From positions 62,001 to 126,000 of the forward strand of contig CAJXQJ010000007.1 of assembly GCA_913058245.1 (NCBI GenBank): 64,000 bases of DNA. Direction: 5' to 3'. The position numbers and the translations under genes are program-made. How positions within the stretch are numbered: the stretch's first letter is position 1; every line of letters starts with the position of its first letter. Source of the stretch: an uncultured Colwellia sp. (GTDB lineage: Bacteria; Pseudomonadota; Gammaproteobacteria; Enterobacterales; Alteromonadaceae). Below are positions 47,939 through 57,040 of this stretch, piece by piece. A model generated the notes under the pieces. The model made no database searches. It was not told the origin of the DNA and saw only the letters and a program-made list of their open reading frames with translations.

Positions 47939-49675
47939 ATGAAGAAAGAAAATGTAACAAGTATTTTAATTGAAGATATTAAAGCTAAATATATAGTAAA
48001 CAATGCCAGTGTAAAATCAGTAAAACAATTAAATTTTTATCTATCAAGGGCTAAAACTACTCAAGATAAGAAAACGATTAAAGATTTTAATTCATTTTTA
48101 TCAAATAATTCATTACTCGATTTTTATCAACAAATTATCAAGTCTAAAAATTCCTCCACTTTCACTACTAAACAATTAACCGACATAAAAAATAAAATAT
48201 CAACAATCTCTTCACCACAGCAACCTCAAAGTAAAAATGACGTTATTTTAGATCAAGTGATTAGTATTTATAGAAAATATATAGAAAGGTTTGAAAATGG
48301 TGAAAAAGTTATCTTCAAAAAGTCATGGTTCAATGATTTAGTACTTGGCATACCAAAGAATGCTAATACTGGTAAAGAATATCAAAACGGAAATTCGTAC
48401 TTACTTGGTATGCTTCAAGAAGATAAAGGCTTAGATTTACCATTCTTTTTGAACAATGGAGATATCAAAGAACTTGGAATTATTGAAAATGATAAGCCAA
48501 AGTTTCCAATAGCTATTTGTGCCAAATTAATTGAATTATATCTAAACGATAACTTGCCAAATTTAGACAAAAAAAAGTGGATCTCAGCAAAAAAATATAA
48601 TTTACTTACAGAAGCTCAACAAGATAAATATCAAGCTAAGAAAATAGTTAAGCATTTCCCTCTCTACCATCATTCCCAGTTTGAAGACTCTTTAAAAAGT
48701 AATACAGTATACCAAAAATGGATCAGTGGATTTTCAGAAACAACATTATTAGAAAAATTGAAATTATGTAATTCTGATGATGAAAGAAGAGCACTTTTTG
48801 ATCCGAAAATAAATGCAGCAAGAAATTATATTGAAGCAGCAAGAAGTCAGATGGATGTAGATTTAATACATCATAATTCTAGTTGTCATTATTCCCCAGC
48901 TCATGACGAAATATCATTAGTCAGTGAAGATAATTTTGTTGGTGATGCCCCTGAACTTTCATATTTAGGTGTATTGGCACATGAGTTATCTCATGCAACA
49001 GGGCATGAATTTAGATTAAAAAGAAAGTTAACAGGTAAATTTGGCTCTCAAAACTATGGCTTTGAAGAGCTTGTAGCGGAATCTTCAAGTCTTCAACTTT
49101 TAAAACAGTTTAACTTACCTTCGGTATTAGATGAGCAAAGTGCTAGTTACATTTATGGTTGGCTTCAGACCCAAAAAAATAAAAATGGTAAAGACTTTTT
49201 AAAAATAGCATGCCAGCAAGGTAGTCAGGCTAAAAGCTTTATAAATGATGCATATAATGATTTTGTAGTGGAAGCTAAGCTAAGTTTTGATATAAAAACT
49301 GTAGTACGAACAGCGAACAATTTGATTGAAATGTCTAACGAATCTCTTTATCAATGTCATCTGTTAATACAGCAAGTAAATCAGTTACATCAAACCCATT
49401 TATTATCAACTCCGCAAGAAGAGTTAGCTTCACAAAAGTGTGTAAATAAATTCGATGAATATCTTAAATTGAAAATTGGCTATGGTATTCAAGATATTCA
49501 GTTAGTGAAAAATAAAATTGAGCAATCCGTCTTTCCTGAGTTTTTAAATGAGCAATACTTTGATCATAATAAAACCCACTCAAGCCCACTAAAAATCAAC
49601 CATTTAGATGTGAATGAGCAAAATAGTCCTGTAGATCTACTATCAAGTAAATCTAAGAGCAGGAAGTATGTTTAA
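47939..49675 (+). CDS. ArdC-like antirestriction protein with zincin metallopeptidase domain
   Basis: 578 residues. A central ssDNA-binding-like ArdC N domain is suggested by the STGxxY/ISAKKYN style segments around 140-260. A zincin domain follows, with HExxH as H348-E-L-S-H352 in LAHELSHATGHEFRLKRKL, then FGSQNYGFEELVAESSS and the SASYIYGWL block. Both follow ArdC-family order. ArdC proteins shield incoming plasmid DNA from host restriction (family knowledge). The first about 120 residues are an unrecognised extension. I use the ATG at 47939 over the tandem GTGs before it. It lies in the mobility block, upstream of a restriction system on the same element. Confidence 0.78.
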   Translation: MKKENVTSILIEDIKAKYIVNNASVKSVKQLNFYLSRAKTTQDKKTIKDFNSFLSNNSLLDFYQQIIKSKNSSTFTTKQLTDIKNKISTISSPQQPQSKNDVILDQVISIYRKYIERFENGEKVIFKKSWFNDLVLGIPKNANTGKEYQNGNSYLLGMLQEDKGLDLPFFLNNGDIKELGIIENDKPKFPIAICAKLIELYLNDNLPNLDKKKWISAKKYNLLTEAQQDKYQAKKIVKHFPLYHHSQFEDSLKSNTVYQKWISGFSETTLLEKLKLCNSDDERRALFDPKINAARNYIEAARSQMDVDLIHHNSSCHYSPAHDEISLVSEDNFVGDAPELSYLGVLAHELSHATGHEFRLKRKLTGKFGSQNYGFEELVAESSSLQLLKQFNLPSVLDEQSASYIYGWLQTQKNKNGKDFLKIACQQGSQAKSFINDAYNDFVVEAKLSFDIKTVVRTANNLIEMSNESLYQCHLLIQQVNQLHQTHLLSTPQEELASQKCVNKFDEYLKLKIGYGIQDIQLVKNKIEQSVFPEFLNEQYFDHNKTHSSPLKINHLDVNEQNSPVDLLSSKSKSRKYV

Positions 49676-49854
49676 CCATTTGAACCATAGAAGTTAATAC
49701 AATTTCAAAGGTTGTCCAAGTTGACAAATTTACGAATAAGTTATACTAAGTTGATGAAAACGTTAAAGAAATTAAAATAAAGATCTTTACAGAGGGATTT
49801 TTTTTTGTTACTATTAGGCCAACTTGAGATAGACACTTGTCTGCAATTGATATG

Positions 49855-49979
49855 TAAAGCGTAAGCTTTGTATTGATTATTACAAAGAATGGAAATTGAA
49901 ATGTTAAATAAAATCTCAGTGAGATTTACCCTTAATGGGAGGTGTTGCAAAAAATAATTTTTGTGCCGTATAGCCTCCC
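49855..49979 (+). promoter_or_regulatory. Leader copy A: duplicated 125-bp leader with mini-ORF and hairpin
   Basis: Near-identical to 51107-51231 (16 differences in 125 bp by hand count, no gaps). It contains a 22-codon reading frame at 49889-49957 with an internal ATG preceded by GGAAATTGA. Its end runs into a hairpin, AATGGGAGG (49935-49943) / CCTCCCATT (49974-49982). The enclosed part has a smaller GCAAAAA / TTTTTG pairing. It lies 26 bp before the next gene. The 330 bp between the ArdC-like gene and 50006 contain nothing else recognised. This could be a translational or attenuation leader. Confidence 0.6.
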
Positions 49980-50005
49980 ATTGCTCAAAAAAAGTGGAGA
50001 CTACT

Positions 50006-50602
50006 ATGAATTTACAAACTATTAATACCCCCCCTTTATTATCAGATATTGAAGTTGAAATAATACAAATGTCTGAAATGCTTCGCCAAGGCTGGTTTGC
50101 CGTTGGCACAAAACTGCTACTTGTTGAAAAACACGAATTGTATAAACAAAGCAAGCAAAAAAGTTTTACATCATGGCTTAATACATTAAGTCAAACGCTT
50201 GATTTAAAACCATCAACGCTTTGGAAGTATCTAAAAATCGTCAGAATGATTGATGATATTAATCTTCCGACTGAGAACGTGAATTTAAAAAATGTCACTG
50301 GCTTAGAGCAAATAGCACGAATTTATGATGTTAACCAAAATGCTAATGAAGCTATAGCTTTAACAAAGCTACTAGAAGAAAAAATTATTAATGTTGCCCT
50401 CATTACGAAATTAGCCAAAGTTAGTTCTACCACATCTGTTCTTGAAGAACGTCCAGAGAAAGATATTTCTGAACCCTTAGAGAATAAAAAAGGCTTTTGG
50501 ACAAACTCAAGTAAAAGTTTTCTAGCTGTAGTTACACCTAAGACAACAATAAGCTTGTCATTTATTTTGTTAGTCGTTTTTTACATCAAAGATATGTATT
50601 AA
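50006..50602 (+). CDS. Unrecognised protein with DUF3102-like helical region and C-terminal membrane anchor
   Basis: 198 residues. The start at 50006 has GTGGAG 6 bp upstream; the in-frame start at 49961 would lie inside the leader hairpin. Residues about 15-80 (LRQGWFAVGTKLLLVEKHELY, then SFTSWLNTLSQTLDLKPSTLWKYLKIVRMI) look like the DUF3102-type plasmid/phage domain with a putative helix-turn-helix. The last about 20 residues are hydrophobic (SLSFILLVVFYIKDMY), suggesting a tail anchor. The role is unknown; the leader before it is shared with the gene at 51256. Confidence 0.5.
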   Translation: MNLQTINTPPLLSDIEVEIIQMSEMLRQGWFAVGTKLLLVEKHELYKQSKQKSFTSWLNTLSQTLDLKPSTLWKYLKIVRMIDDINLPTENVNLKNVTGLEQIARIYDVNQNANEAIALTKLLEEKIINVALITKLAKVSSTTSVLEERPEKDISEPLENKKGFWTNSSKSFLAVVTPKTTISLSFILLVVFYIKDMY

Positions 50603-50661
50603 AAAATAATAATCTAACTGTTAAAAAATCAATAATTAAAACAAGAATGAAGGTGAATAAA

Positions 50662-50967
50662 ATGAATATTAAAGGTTATAACTCTACAAAAATTAACGGT
50701 AGTACATTTGTATATAAAGGTGAAGGTATTATTCTTCTGGGTAAAATTGAGGATATTTTAACTAATGCGATGATATTTCCTAAGAAAAAGCATTTAGTTA
50801 TTTTAGACCTGTTGAAAACAACTGAAAGACACGTATTACATGAAGGGTATGCGCTTTATTATGATCATTTAAACAGTCCTAACCCTAGCATTACGGATCG
50901 GGAGAGAACTGCTACTGAAAAAGCTATGCATCTTATATTATTAGCTTTAGATGGCTCTTATGTGTAG
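50662..50967 (+). CDS. Hypothetical protein, 101 residues
   Basis: Not recognised. The ATG at 50662 is chosen because AAGGTG lies 7 bp before it. Mixed alpha/beta composition with a hydrophobic N-terminal part (GEGIILLGKIEDIL) and a helical C-terminus (ATEKAMHLILLALDGS). It sits 59 bp after the previous gene on the same strand, within the block of small element-borne genes. Confidence 0.5.
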   Translation: MNIKGYNSTKINGSTFVYKGEGIILLGKIEDILTNAMIFPKKKHLVILDLLKTTERHVLHEGYALYYDHLNSPNPSITDRERTATEKAMHLILLALDGSYV

Positions 50968-51106
50968 AAAAAATCAAATATCAAAAAAAAGACTGGAGGT
51001 GAAATTGATAAAAATTAGATTGTATTGAAACAAATTACAATCGTCATATAGATCGGATGTGATGGGCTTGAAATTTATAAAATAGCCTTGAAAAATTATT
51101 TAAATT

Positions 51107-51231
51107 TAAAGCATAAGCTTTGTATTGATTATTCCAACTAATGGAAATTGAAATGTTAAACAAAATCTTAGTGAAATTAATCACGAGTAGGAGGTGTTAC
51201 AAAAAATAATTTTTGTGCCGTATAGCCTCCT
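51107..51231 (+). promoter_or_regulatory. Leader copy B: duplicated 125-bp leader with mini-ORF and hairpin
   Basis: Second copy of the 49855-49979 element, 24 bp before the gene at 51256. The reading frame (22 codons from the ATG at 51141) is kept without indels, though with several amino-acid changes. The hairpin core AGGAGG / CCTCCT keeps pairing: the outer pair is A-T here and G-C in copy A, a compensatory change. The upstream inverted repeat CTTTGTA / TACAAAG seen in copy A is lost. Confidence 0.6.
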
Positions 51232-51255
51232 TTTATCTAAAATCTGGAGCGTAAA

Positions 51256-51651
51256 ATGAATATAAACGAAGTAAAATTACTAAAAAAAATGATTGAATGG
51301 CACATCAATGAAAGTAAAAGTCATTTAAATAAAATTAAAACTTTTAAAGTTAATAAAAAATACAATGAATTTTTTCAATTCATTCACACCGAACTAAACC
51401 CACTTCATGCCACACCTTGGCTGGTAATAAGACAAAAACTTTACATAAATAAATCTGTAAGAAAAGTAAAAGAAATATTTATGTCAGGTCGAGTTACTTT
51501 TCCTGAGCATTACATTCTAGGCTCTAAAGTTATGGAATTAAAACAACAGGTTTCTGATTTAGCTAGAGATTTAGAAGAGCAGATATTAACCGAACAAATG
51601 AGCCAGTCGTTTAACGTTAAACCTGATGTTATATATAGAGAGCGTGACTGA
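51256..51651 (+). CDS. Hypothetical helical protein, 131 residues
   Basis: Not recognised. Predicted mostly helical, basic N-terminal half (KKMIEWHINESKSHLNKIKTF) and an amphipathic helix near the C-terminus (VMELKQQVSDLARDLEEQIL). CTGGAG 7 bp upstream supports the start. It is preceded by leader copy B and followed by a terminator, so it is probably a monocistronic unit controlled like the gene at 50006. Confidence 0.5.
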   Translation: MNINEVKLLKKMIEWHINESKSHLNKIKTFKVNKKYNEFFQFIHTELNPLHATPWLVIRQKLYINKSVRKVKEIFMSGRVTFPEHYILGSKVMELKQQVSDLARDLEEQILTEQMSQSFNVKPDVIYRERD

Positions 51652-51669
51652 AGCCGTTTTTTAGTCAGA

Positions 51670-51697
51670 TAAAACGGAGTTAATCACTCCGTTTTTT
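51670..51697 (+). terminator. Rho-independent terminator after the 131-residue gene
   Basis: AAAACGGAGT / ACTCCGTTTT (51671-51680 and 51686-51695) with a five-base loop and T tail. Its core resembles the hairpin at 44504-44527 after the recombinase gene. Confidence 0.9.
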
Positions 51698-51806
51698 ACC
51701 TATATTCTTTTATTTTTAATAAAAGCTATTTATTAAAAACCAATAGTTGTTTTTGTAACGATATTTGATATCGTATCAATATTAATTATTAAATAATGGG
51801 TTTATT

Positions 51807-52094
51807 GTGATTTCAGGAATGAATGGCGGTAATTGTATCTTAAGCTCTATGGCTAAAATTAGAGTTGAAAGCAAAGTGATTGATAAAGCTCAAGTTGTTG
51901 GAAGTAAGGGCGAGTATCAGGTTGTTTTTTATGGTTCTGCTGCTGAATGGGATGGTAAGCCCATTGTACTGAGTAGCTCAAGGCAGCCATACGAAGCACG
52001 AATTTTCAAAAGTTTAGATGGTGCTATAGCTGAATTAACTAGAATCGGCTTAACTGAAGCATCGGTAAAAATTGTCGAAAGAAATGAAAACTAA
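51807..52094 (+). CDS. Hypothetical small protein upstream of the type III R-M genes
   Basis: 95 residues from GTG 51807; 81 if the ATG at 51849 (MAKIRVES...) is used. Neither has a good ribosome-binding site. Not recognised. The body alternates strands and helices, with WDGKPIVLSSSRQPYEARIF and a helical FKSLDGAIAELTRIG. It lies 74 bp before mod, so it might be a small regulator of the restriction genes (inference from position only). Confidence 0.45.
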   Translation: MISGMNGGNCILSSMAKIRVESKVIDKAQVVGSKGEYQVVFYGSAAEWDGKPIVLSSSRQPYEARIFKSLDGAIAELTRIGLTEASVKIVERNEN

Positions 52095-52168
52095 TCAGTA
52101 ATTAAGTCAATTTCTCCATTTACCTGTAACTGATTATTAATATAAAAATAAATTTAGGTCTTAACATC

Positions 52169-54079
52169 ATGACAATACAAGAAGAAACTCTACACTCAAA
52201 TACCGAAACCGTAAACAGTAAACAAATTGCCACCCTAAAAAAATATTTTCCACAATGTTTTGATAAAGAGGGTAACTTCATCCAAGAGAAAATGCTTGAA
52301 GTGGTAAATGCAAATGAAACCGAGCTTTCAAAAGAATCTTATACATTAAACTGGCTTGGTAAATCATATGCTCGACTACTTGCTAACCTTCCTCCCAAAA
52401 CACTGATAAATGCTGATAATGAGCATAACCAACTAGAGCAAAACAAAGATAGCCAAAATCTGCTTATCAAGGGAGATAACCTTGAAGTATTAAAGCATAT
52501 GGTTAATGCCTATAGTGAAAAGATAAAGATGATCTATATCGATCCACCTTACAATACTGGTTCTGATGGTTTTGTATATAATGATGACCGTAAATTTACT
52601 AAAGAACAACTTAGTGAGCTTGCTGGGATTGAGCTGGATGAAGCTGAACGTATCTTAGAGTTTACTGATAAGGGGTCTAGCAGTCACAGTGCTTGGTTAA
52701 CCTTTATTTACCCACGCCTTTATATAGCAAGAGAATTACTAGCAGATAATGGAGTGATTTATATTTCAATTGATGATAACGAATTAAATCAATTGAAATT
52801 ACTTTGTGACGAAATATTTGGGGAACAGAATTTTGCTGGGAATATTGTTAGATCAACGGGTCAAACTACAGGACAAGATAGTGGTGGTTTAGGTACTTCG
52901 TTTGATTACATTCTTGTATATACCAAAGTACTTGATGTTGACTTAAGTGGCTTACCTTTAACAGAACACGATTTAAAAAGGTTTCAAAATAAAGACTCTA
53001 AAGGAAATTATGCATTTGACCAAATGCGAAAAACAGGAAGTAATGATAAAAGAACAGACCGCCCTAATATGTATTATGCAGTAATAGATCCAGATGGCGA
53101 TGAAGTGTTTCCTATTGCATCTGCTGGCTATGAAAGTTGCTGGCGTTTCGGAAAACCAACGTATGAACAATTAGTCAAAGATGACATGGTTCTTTGGAAA
53201 AAAACGAAACGAGATGGTGGTGAAATATGGTGGCCTTATATTAAATACTATCTAGAAGGAAGAACCAAAAGACCATCTCCTCTATGGACAGATCTTGAAG
53301 GTAATAAAAAAGCTTCTCGTGATTTAAGAACGTTATTTAATGGTAAAAAATTATTTAGTTTCCCTAAACCGATTCAGGTTCTTAAAAACCTAATTCATAT
53401 AGCCCCAGAATCCTCAAAAAGCGATATTATATTAGATTTTTTTGCTGGTTCAGGATCTACTGCCCATGCTGTTTTAGAGGCTAACTCAGAAGATAATGGC
53501 AATAGACAATTTATATCTATTCAAATTCCTGAAGAGATTGAGCCAGCTTCAGAGGCCTACAAAGAAGGTTATAAAACTATTTTTGATATAACCAAAGCCC
53601 GAATCATCAAAGCAGCACAAAAAATTAAAGAAGAAAAACCCGAATATAAAGGTAATTTTGGTTTTAAAATTTATAACTCTGTAGACGATTTTCGTGTAAC
53701 TACAGATGACGAATTATCTTTATCACAACCTACGATGTTCGATGATGCGATGCTCACTGATGCTCAATATAATACCCTTCTAACTAGCTGGTCATTACAT
53801 GATGGTAGCTTATTAACAACATCTATCAAGATAATTGACCTTGTTGACTATCAAGCCCATTACTGTGATGGTCGCTTATACTTAATAGCACCAAATTTTT
53901 CTACTGATGCACTTAAAGAACTCCTAATAAAGCTTGACGAAGATAAAACATTTGCCCCGCATAAAATCGTGTTTTATGGCAATAATTTTGAAAGTGCAAA
54001 ACAAATGGAACTTAACGAAGCTCTTAAAAGTTACGCGAATAAAAAATCTTTAGAGCTTGAAGTTGTGGTGAGATATTAA
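52169..54079 (+). CDS. mod: Type III restriction-modification methyltransferase (Mod)
   Basis: 636 residues. Beta-class N6-adenine methyltransferase: catalytic motif IV D125-P-P-Y-N-T-G comes before the S-adenosylmethionine motif I, D423-F-F-A-G-S-G. The DNA-recognition region lies between them (about 200-400). VYISIDDNELNQLKLLCDEIFG after the catalytic motif is a Mod hallmark. It gives the recognition sequence and self-protection. One base separates its stop from the res start. No repeat tract of the kind used for phase variation is seen in the gene. Confidence 0.93.
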   Translation: MTIQEETLHSNTETVNSKQIATLKKYFPQCFDKEGNFIQEKMLEVVNANETELSKESYTLNWLGKSYARLLANLPPKTLINADNEHNQLEQNKDSQNLLIKGDNLEVLKHMVNAYSEKIKMIYIDPPYNTGSDGFVYNDDRKFTKEQLSELAGIELDEAERILEFTDKGSSSHSAWLTFIYPRLYIARELLADNGVIYISIDDNELNQLKLLCDEIFGEQNFAGNIVRSTGQTTGQDSGGLGTSFDYILVYTKVLDVDLSGLPLTEHDLKRFQNKDSKGNYAFDQMRKTGSNDKRTDRPNMYYAVIDPDGDEVFPIASAGYESCWRFGKPTYEQLVKDDMVLWKKTKRDGGEIWWPYIKYYLEGRTKRPSPLWTDLEGNKKASRDLRTLFNGKKLFSFPKPIQVLKNLIHIAPESSKSDIILDFFAGSGSTAHAVLEANSEDNGNRQFISIQIPEEIEPASEAYKEGYKTIFDITKARIIKAAQKIKEEKPEYKGNFGFKIYNSVDDFRVTTDDELSLSQPTMFDDAMLTDAQYNTLLTSWSLHDGSLLTTSIKIIDLVDYQAHYCDGRLYLIAPNFSTDALKELLIKLDEDKTFAPHKIVFYGNNFESAKQMELNEALKSYANKKSLELEVVVRY

Positions 54080-54080
54080 A

Positions 54081-56981
54081 ATGGCAGGTTTTACTTTTGA
54101 AAAAAAACTACCTCATCAAGAGGCGGGTATCAATGCTGTAATGAGCTTGTTTATGGGAGCAGATCCCGTATCAGCTAACGATATGACAACTAGGTTACTG
54201 GCTAATCCAGAATTGCAAATTTCAAATTATCATTATTCAGCAAACATTAAAGCTGTTCAAGATTTTAATGGTATTGAGCATACCAAAGCTCATTACGACT
54301 GTAGTAACATCATTGATATATCAATGGAAACAGGTACAGGTAAAACCTACACCTATGCCAAAACGATGTACGACTTAAATAAAGCCTTTGGCTTAAACAA
54401 ATTTATCGTGATTGTACCTACTCTATCAATCAAAGCAGGTACAGTAAACTTTCTTAAAAGTGATGCATTAAAGGAACATTTTCGTGATGATTATGAACGA
54501 GAAATAAAAACGTATGTGGTTGAAAGTAAAAAAGGTTCTAAGAAGAATACTAAAGCTTACATGCCGCAATCAATCCAAGATTTTGTTAATGCTAACAGTG
54601 TAAGCAAAAAATATATTCACGTTCTTATCATCAACTCAGGTATGATCAATTCGCCTTCACTGCAAGAAGATAAATATGATACTGGTTTATTTAATAATCA
54701 GTTTGACTGTCCTGTAGATGCACTTAAAGCTGTTAAACCTATTATTATCGTTGATGAGCCTCATAAATTCCCTACAGCTAAAAAAACATGGGAAAACATT
54801 GAACGAATACAAGCTCAGTATATTATTCGTTATGGTGCTACTTTTAATGATGATTATAAAAATCTTGTCTATCGGTTAACTGCTGTTGATGCATTTAATG
54901 ATGATTTGGTAAAAGGTATCAATGCATACATTGAAGATGTTGTAGGTGATGATACTGCTAACCTAAAATTAAAAAACGTTGATGGTAAGGAAGCTATTTT
55001 TGAACTTAATGAAAGTGGGAACAAAACATTATATTCTCTAGCTAAGGGAGACTCTTTGGCAAAATCACATTCAGCTATTGAAGATCTTTTTATTGATGGT
55101 ATGAATAAATCAACTGTGCTTTTAAGTAACGGTATTCAGCTTAAAAAAGATGAGTCTATTAATCCATATTCATACGCTCAAACACTTGAAGATAATATGA
55201 TGCGTAAAGCTATCAAGGAACACTTTAAGCTTGAACGTGATTTCTTGACACAAAAACCTCGCATTAAACCATTATCACTTTTCTTTATTGATGATATTAA
55301 AGGCTACCGTGATGGTAATGACCTTTCAGGTAGTCTAAAAACTAAGTTTGAAGAATGGGTTGTAGCAGAAGCCAAACAATACCTAAAGGTAGAAACAGAC
55401 CCTTTCTATAAAGATTATTTAGAGAAAACGATTAAAGATGTTTCGGTGGTTCATGGTGGTTACTTTTCAAAAGATAATAGTGATAAAGACGATAAGATAG
55501 AAAAAGAAATCATTGAAATTTTACACGATAAAGAACTACTACTTTCATTAGATAATCCAAGACGTTTCATCTTTTCAAAGTGGACTTTACGTGAGGGGTG
55601 GGATAATCCTAATGTGTTCCAAATTTGTAAATTACGCTCTAGTGGTAGCACTACATCTAAACTTCAAGAAGTTGGACGTGGTTTACGCCTCCCCGTTAAT
55701 GAATATATGGCTCGTGTTAAAGACCGTACATTTAGTCTAAATTACTATGTCGATTTTACAGAGAAAAATTTCGTTGATGATTTAATTAAAGACGTTAACG
55801 AATCTTCATTTAAAGAGACTATCCCCGCTAAGCTTACACAGGAGATATTAGATAAAATAAAATCTAACTACCCTGATCAAGATGAGCTAGACATAATGAT
55901 AGATTTGCGGACTAATGGTGTTATTGATGGCAACAAGAATTTCATCAATGAAGGATATTCTCGCCTTAAAGATACTTACCCTAAAGCTTTTCCTGCTGGC
56001 GTTAGGCCAGGAAAAATTAAAAAAGCTGATGGGGCTAAAAAACGTACTTCTATGCGTGTAGGAAAGTATCAAGAGCTTAAAGAGCTATGGGAACTTATCA
56101 ATCATAAAGCTGTTCTTGAATACAAAATCAAAGATGAAGAGAAATTTTTTGATCTGTTTAAAGAATACTTAGATGGTGAAGCAGGTAGTTTTAAGAAAAC
56201 AGGTGTAAGAACAAGAGTAGAGCAACTTTATATTCATAATGAAATAGCGATGTCTCGCAATATTTATAAAGAAGATGATGATTTTGCCAAATTTAGCACA
56301 ATGAGTTATCGAGAATTTTTAGAGCGTTTATCACAACTTGCGTTTATTAAAATCTCAACTTTACACAGAGCATTTATTGAAATAAAAGATGTTGTTGATA
56401 TTACGGATTACTTGAACATACAAACTATCCGTAAGATTAAATCAGGTTTTAGTTCATTCCTACTAAACAACGCCTTCACTCAGTTCCAACTTGGGTATAA
56501 CGTTATTTCTAATACCATACACCCAAGTAAGTTTACCAATACTAAAGGTGAAGCTTTACCTGATGTTTTATCAAGTGATCTAGGTGTTCATAGCGATGAA
56601 ACTGTACCGCCACACGATTCATACCTTTTTGAAGATGTTTTCTATGATTCTGAATTAGAAAAAGATAACATCATTGAAGAAATTGAATCAGTTACGGTTT
56701 TTACGAAGATCCCAAAAAACTCCATTAAAATCCCTGTAGCTGGCGGTTTCACTTACTCACCAGACTTTGCTTATGTGGTTAAAACAAAGGATAACCAGAT
56801 ATTAAACTTTGTTGTTGAAACTAAAAATGTTGATCGCAAGGATAGCTTACGTGAAGAAGAAAAACGTAAGATCAAACACGCAGAAGTCTTGTTTAATAAA
56901 ATTAGTGAAAAAGTGAAAGTGAACTTTAAAACCCAATTTGCCGATGATCTCGTTTATGATTTAATCAAGCAACATATATAG
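54081..56981 (+). CDS. res: Type III restriction enzyme subunit (Res)
   Basis: 966 residues. It has a superfamily 2 helicase core with Walker A T84-G-T-G-K-T89, DEPH box D225-H228, and the motif V/VI region REGWDNPNVFQICKLRSS and LQEVGRGLRLP. The C-terminal nuclease domain has PD-(D/E)xK residues D895 (SPDFAY), E913 and K915 (VETKN). All catalytic elements look intact. It works only in complex with Mod, translocating or sliding on unmethylated DNA and cutting near paired sites (family knowledge). The next gene starts 59 bp later. Confidence 0.94.
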   Translation: MAGFTFEKKLPHQEAGINAVMSLFMGADPVSANDMTTRLLANPELQISNYHYSANIKAVQDFNGIEHTKAHYDCSNIIDISMETGTGKTYTYAKTMYDLNKAFGLNKFIVIVPTLSIKAGTVNFLKSDALKEHFRDDYEREIKTYVVESKKGSKKNTKAYMPQSIQDFVNANSVSKKYIHVLIINSGMINSPSLQEDKYDTGLFNNQFDCPVDALKAVKPIIIVDEPHKFPTAKKTWENIERIQAQYIIRYGATFNDDYKNLVYRLTAVDAFNDDLVKGINAYIEDVVGDDTANLKLKNVDGKEAIFELNESGNKTLYSLAKGDSLAKSHSAIEDLFIDGMNKSTVLLSNGIQLKKDESINPYSYAQTLEDNMMRKAIKEHFKLERDFLTQKPRIKPLSLFFIDDIKGYRDGNDLSGSLKTKFEEWVVAEAKQYLKVETDPFYKDYLEKTIKDVSVVHGGYFSKDNSDKDDKIEKEIIEILHDKELLLSLDNPRRFIFSKWTLREGWDNPNVFQICKLRSSGSTTSKLQEVGRGLRLPVNEYMARVKDRTFSLNYYVDFTEKNFVDDLIKDVNESSFKETIPAKLTQEILDKIKSNYPDQDELDIMIDLRTNGVIDGNKNFINEGYSRLKDTYPKAFPAGVRPGKIKKADGAKKRTSMRVGKYQELKELWELINHKAVLEYKIKDEEKFFDLFKEYLDGEAGSFKKTGVRTRVEQLYIHNEIAMSRNIYKEDDDFAKFSTMSYREFLERLSQLAFIKISTLHRAFIEIKDVVDITDYLNIQTIRKIKSGFSSFLLNNAFTQFQLGYNVISNTIHPSKFTNTKGEALPDVLSSDLGVHSDETVPPHDSYLFEDVFYDSELEKDNIIEEIESVTVFTKIPKNSIKIPVAGGFTYSPDFAYVVKTKDNQILNFVVETKNVDRKDSLREEEKRKIKHAEVLFNKISEKVKVNFKTQFADDLVYDLIKQHI

Positions 56982-57040
56982 TAATAATTACTGCCTCTCA
57001 TCTGGGGTATTCAAATCTTTATGGATAAGGAATAAGACAA

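Noticed and set aside
49741-50154. A leftward 137-residue reading frame across the leader and the gene at 50006.
   Set aside because: It is antisense to a better-supported gene with a good ribosome-binding site, and it covers the repeated leader. Composition gives no protein signal.
50995-51030. A strong GGAGGTG followed by TTG and an eight-codon peptide.
   Set aside because: The frame closes at once and nothing similar is repeated elsewhere. It may be chance in AT-rich DNA.
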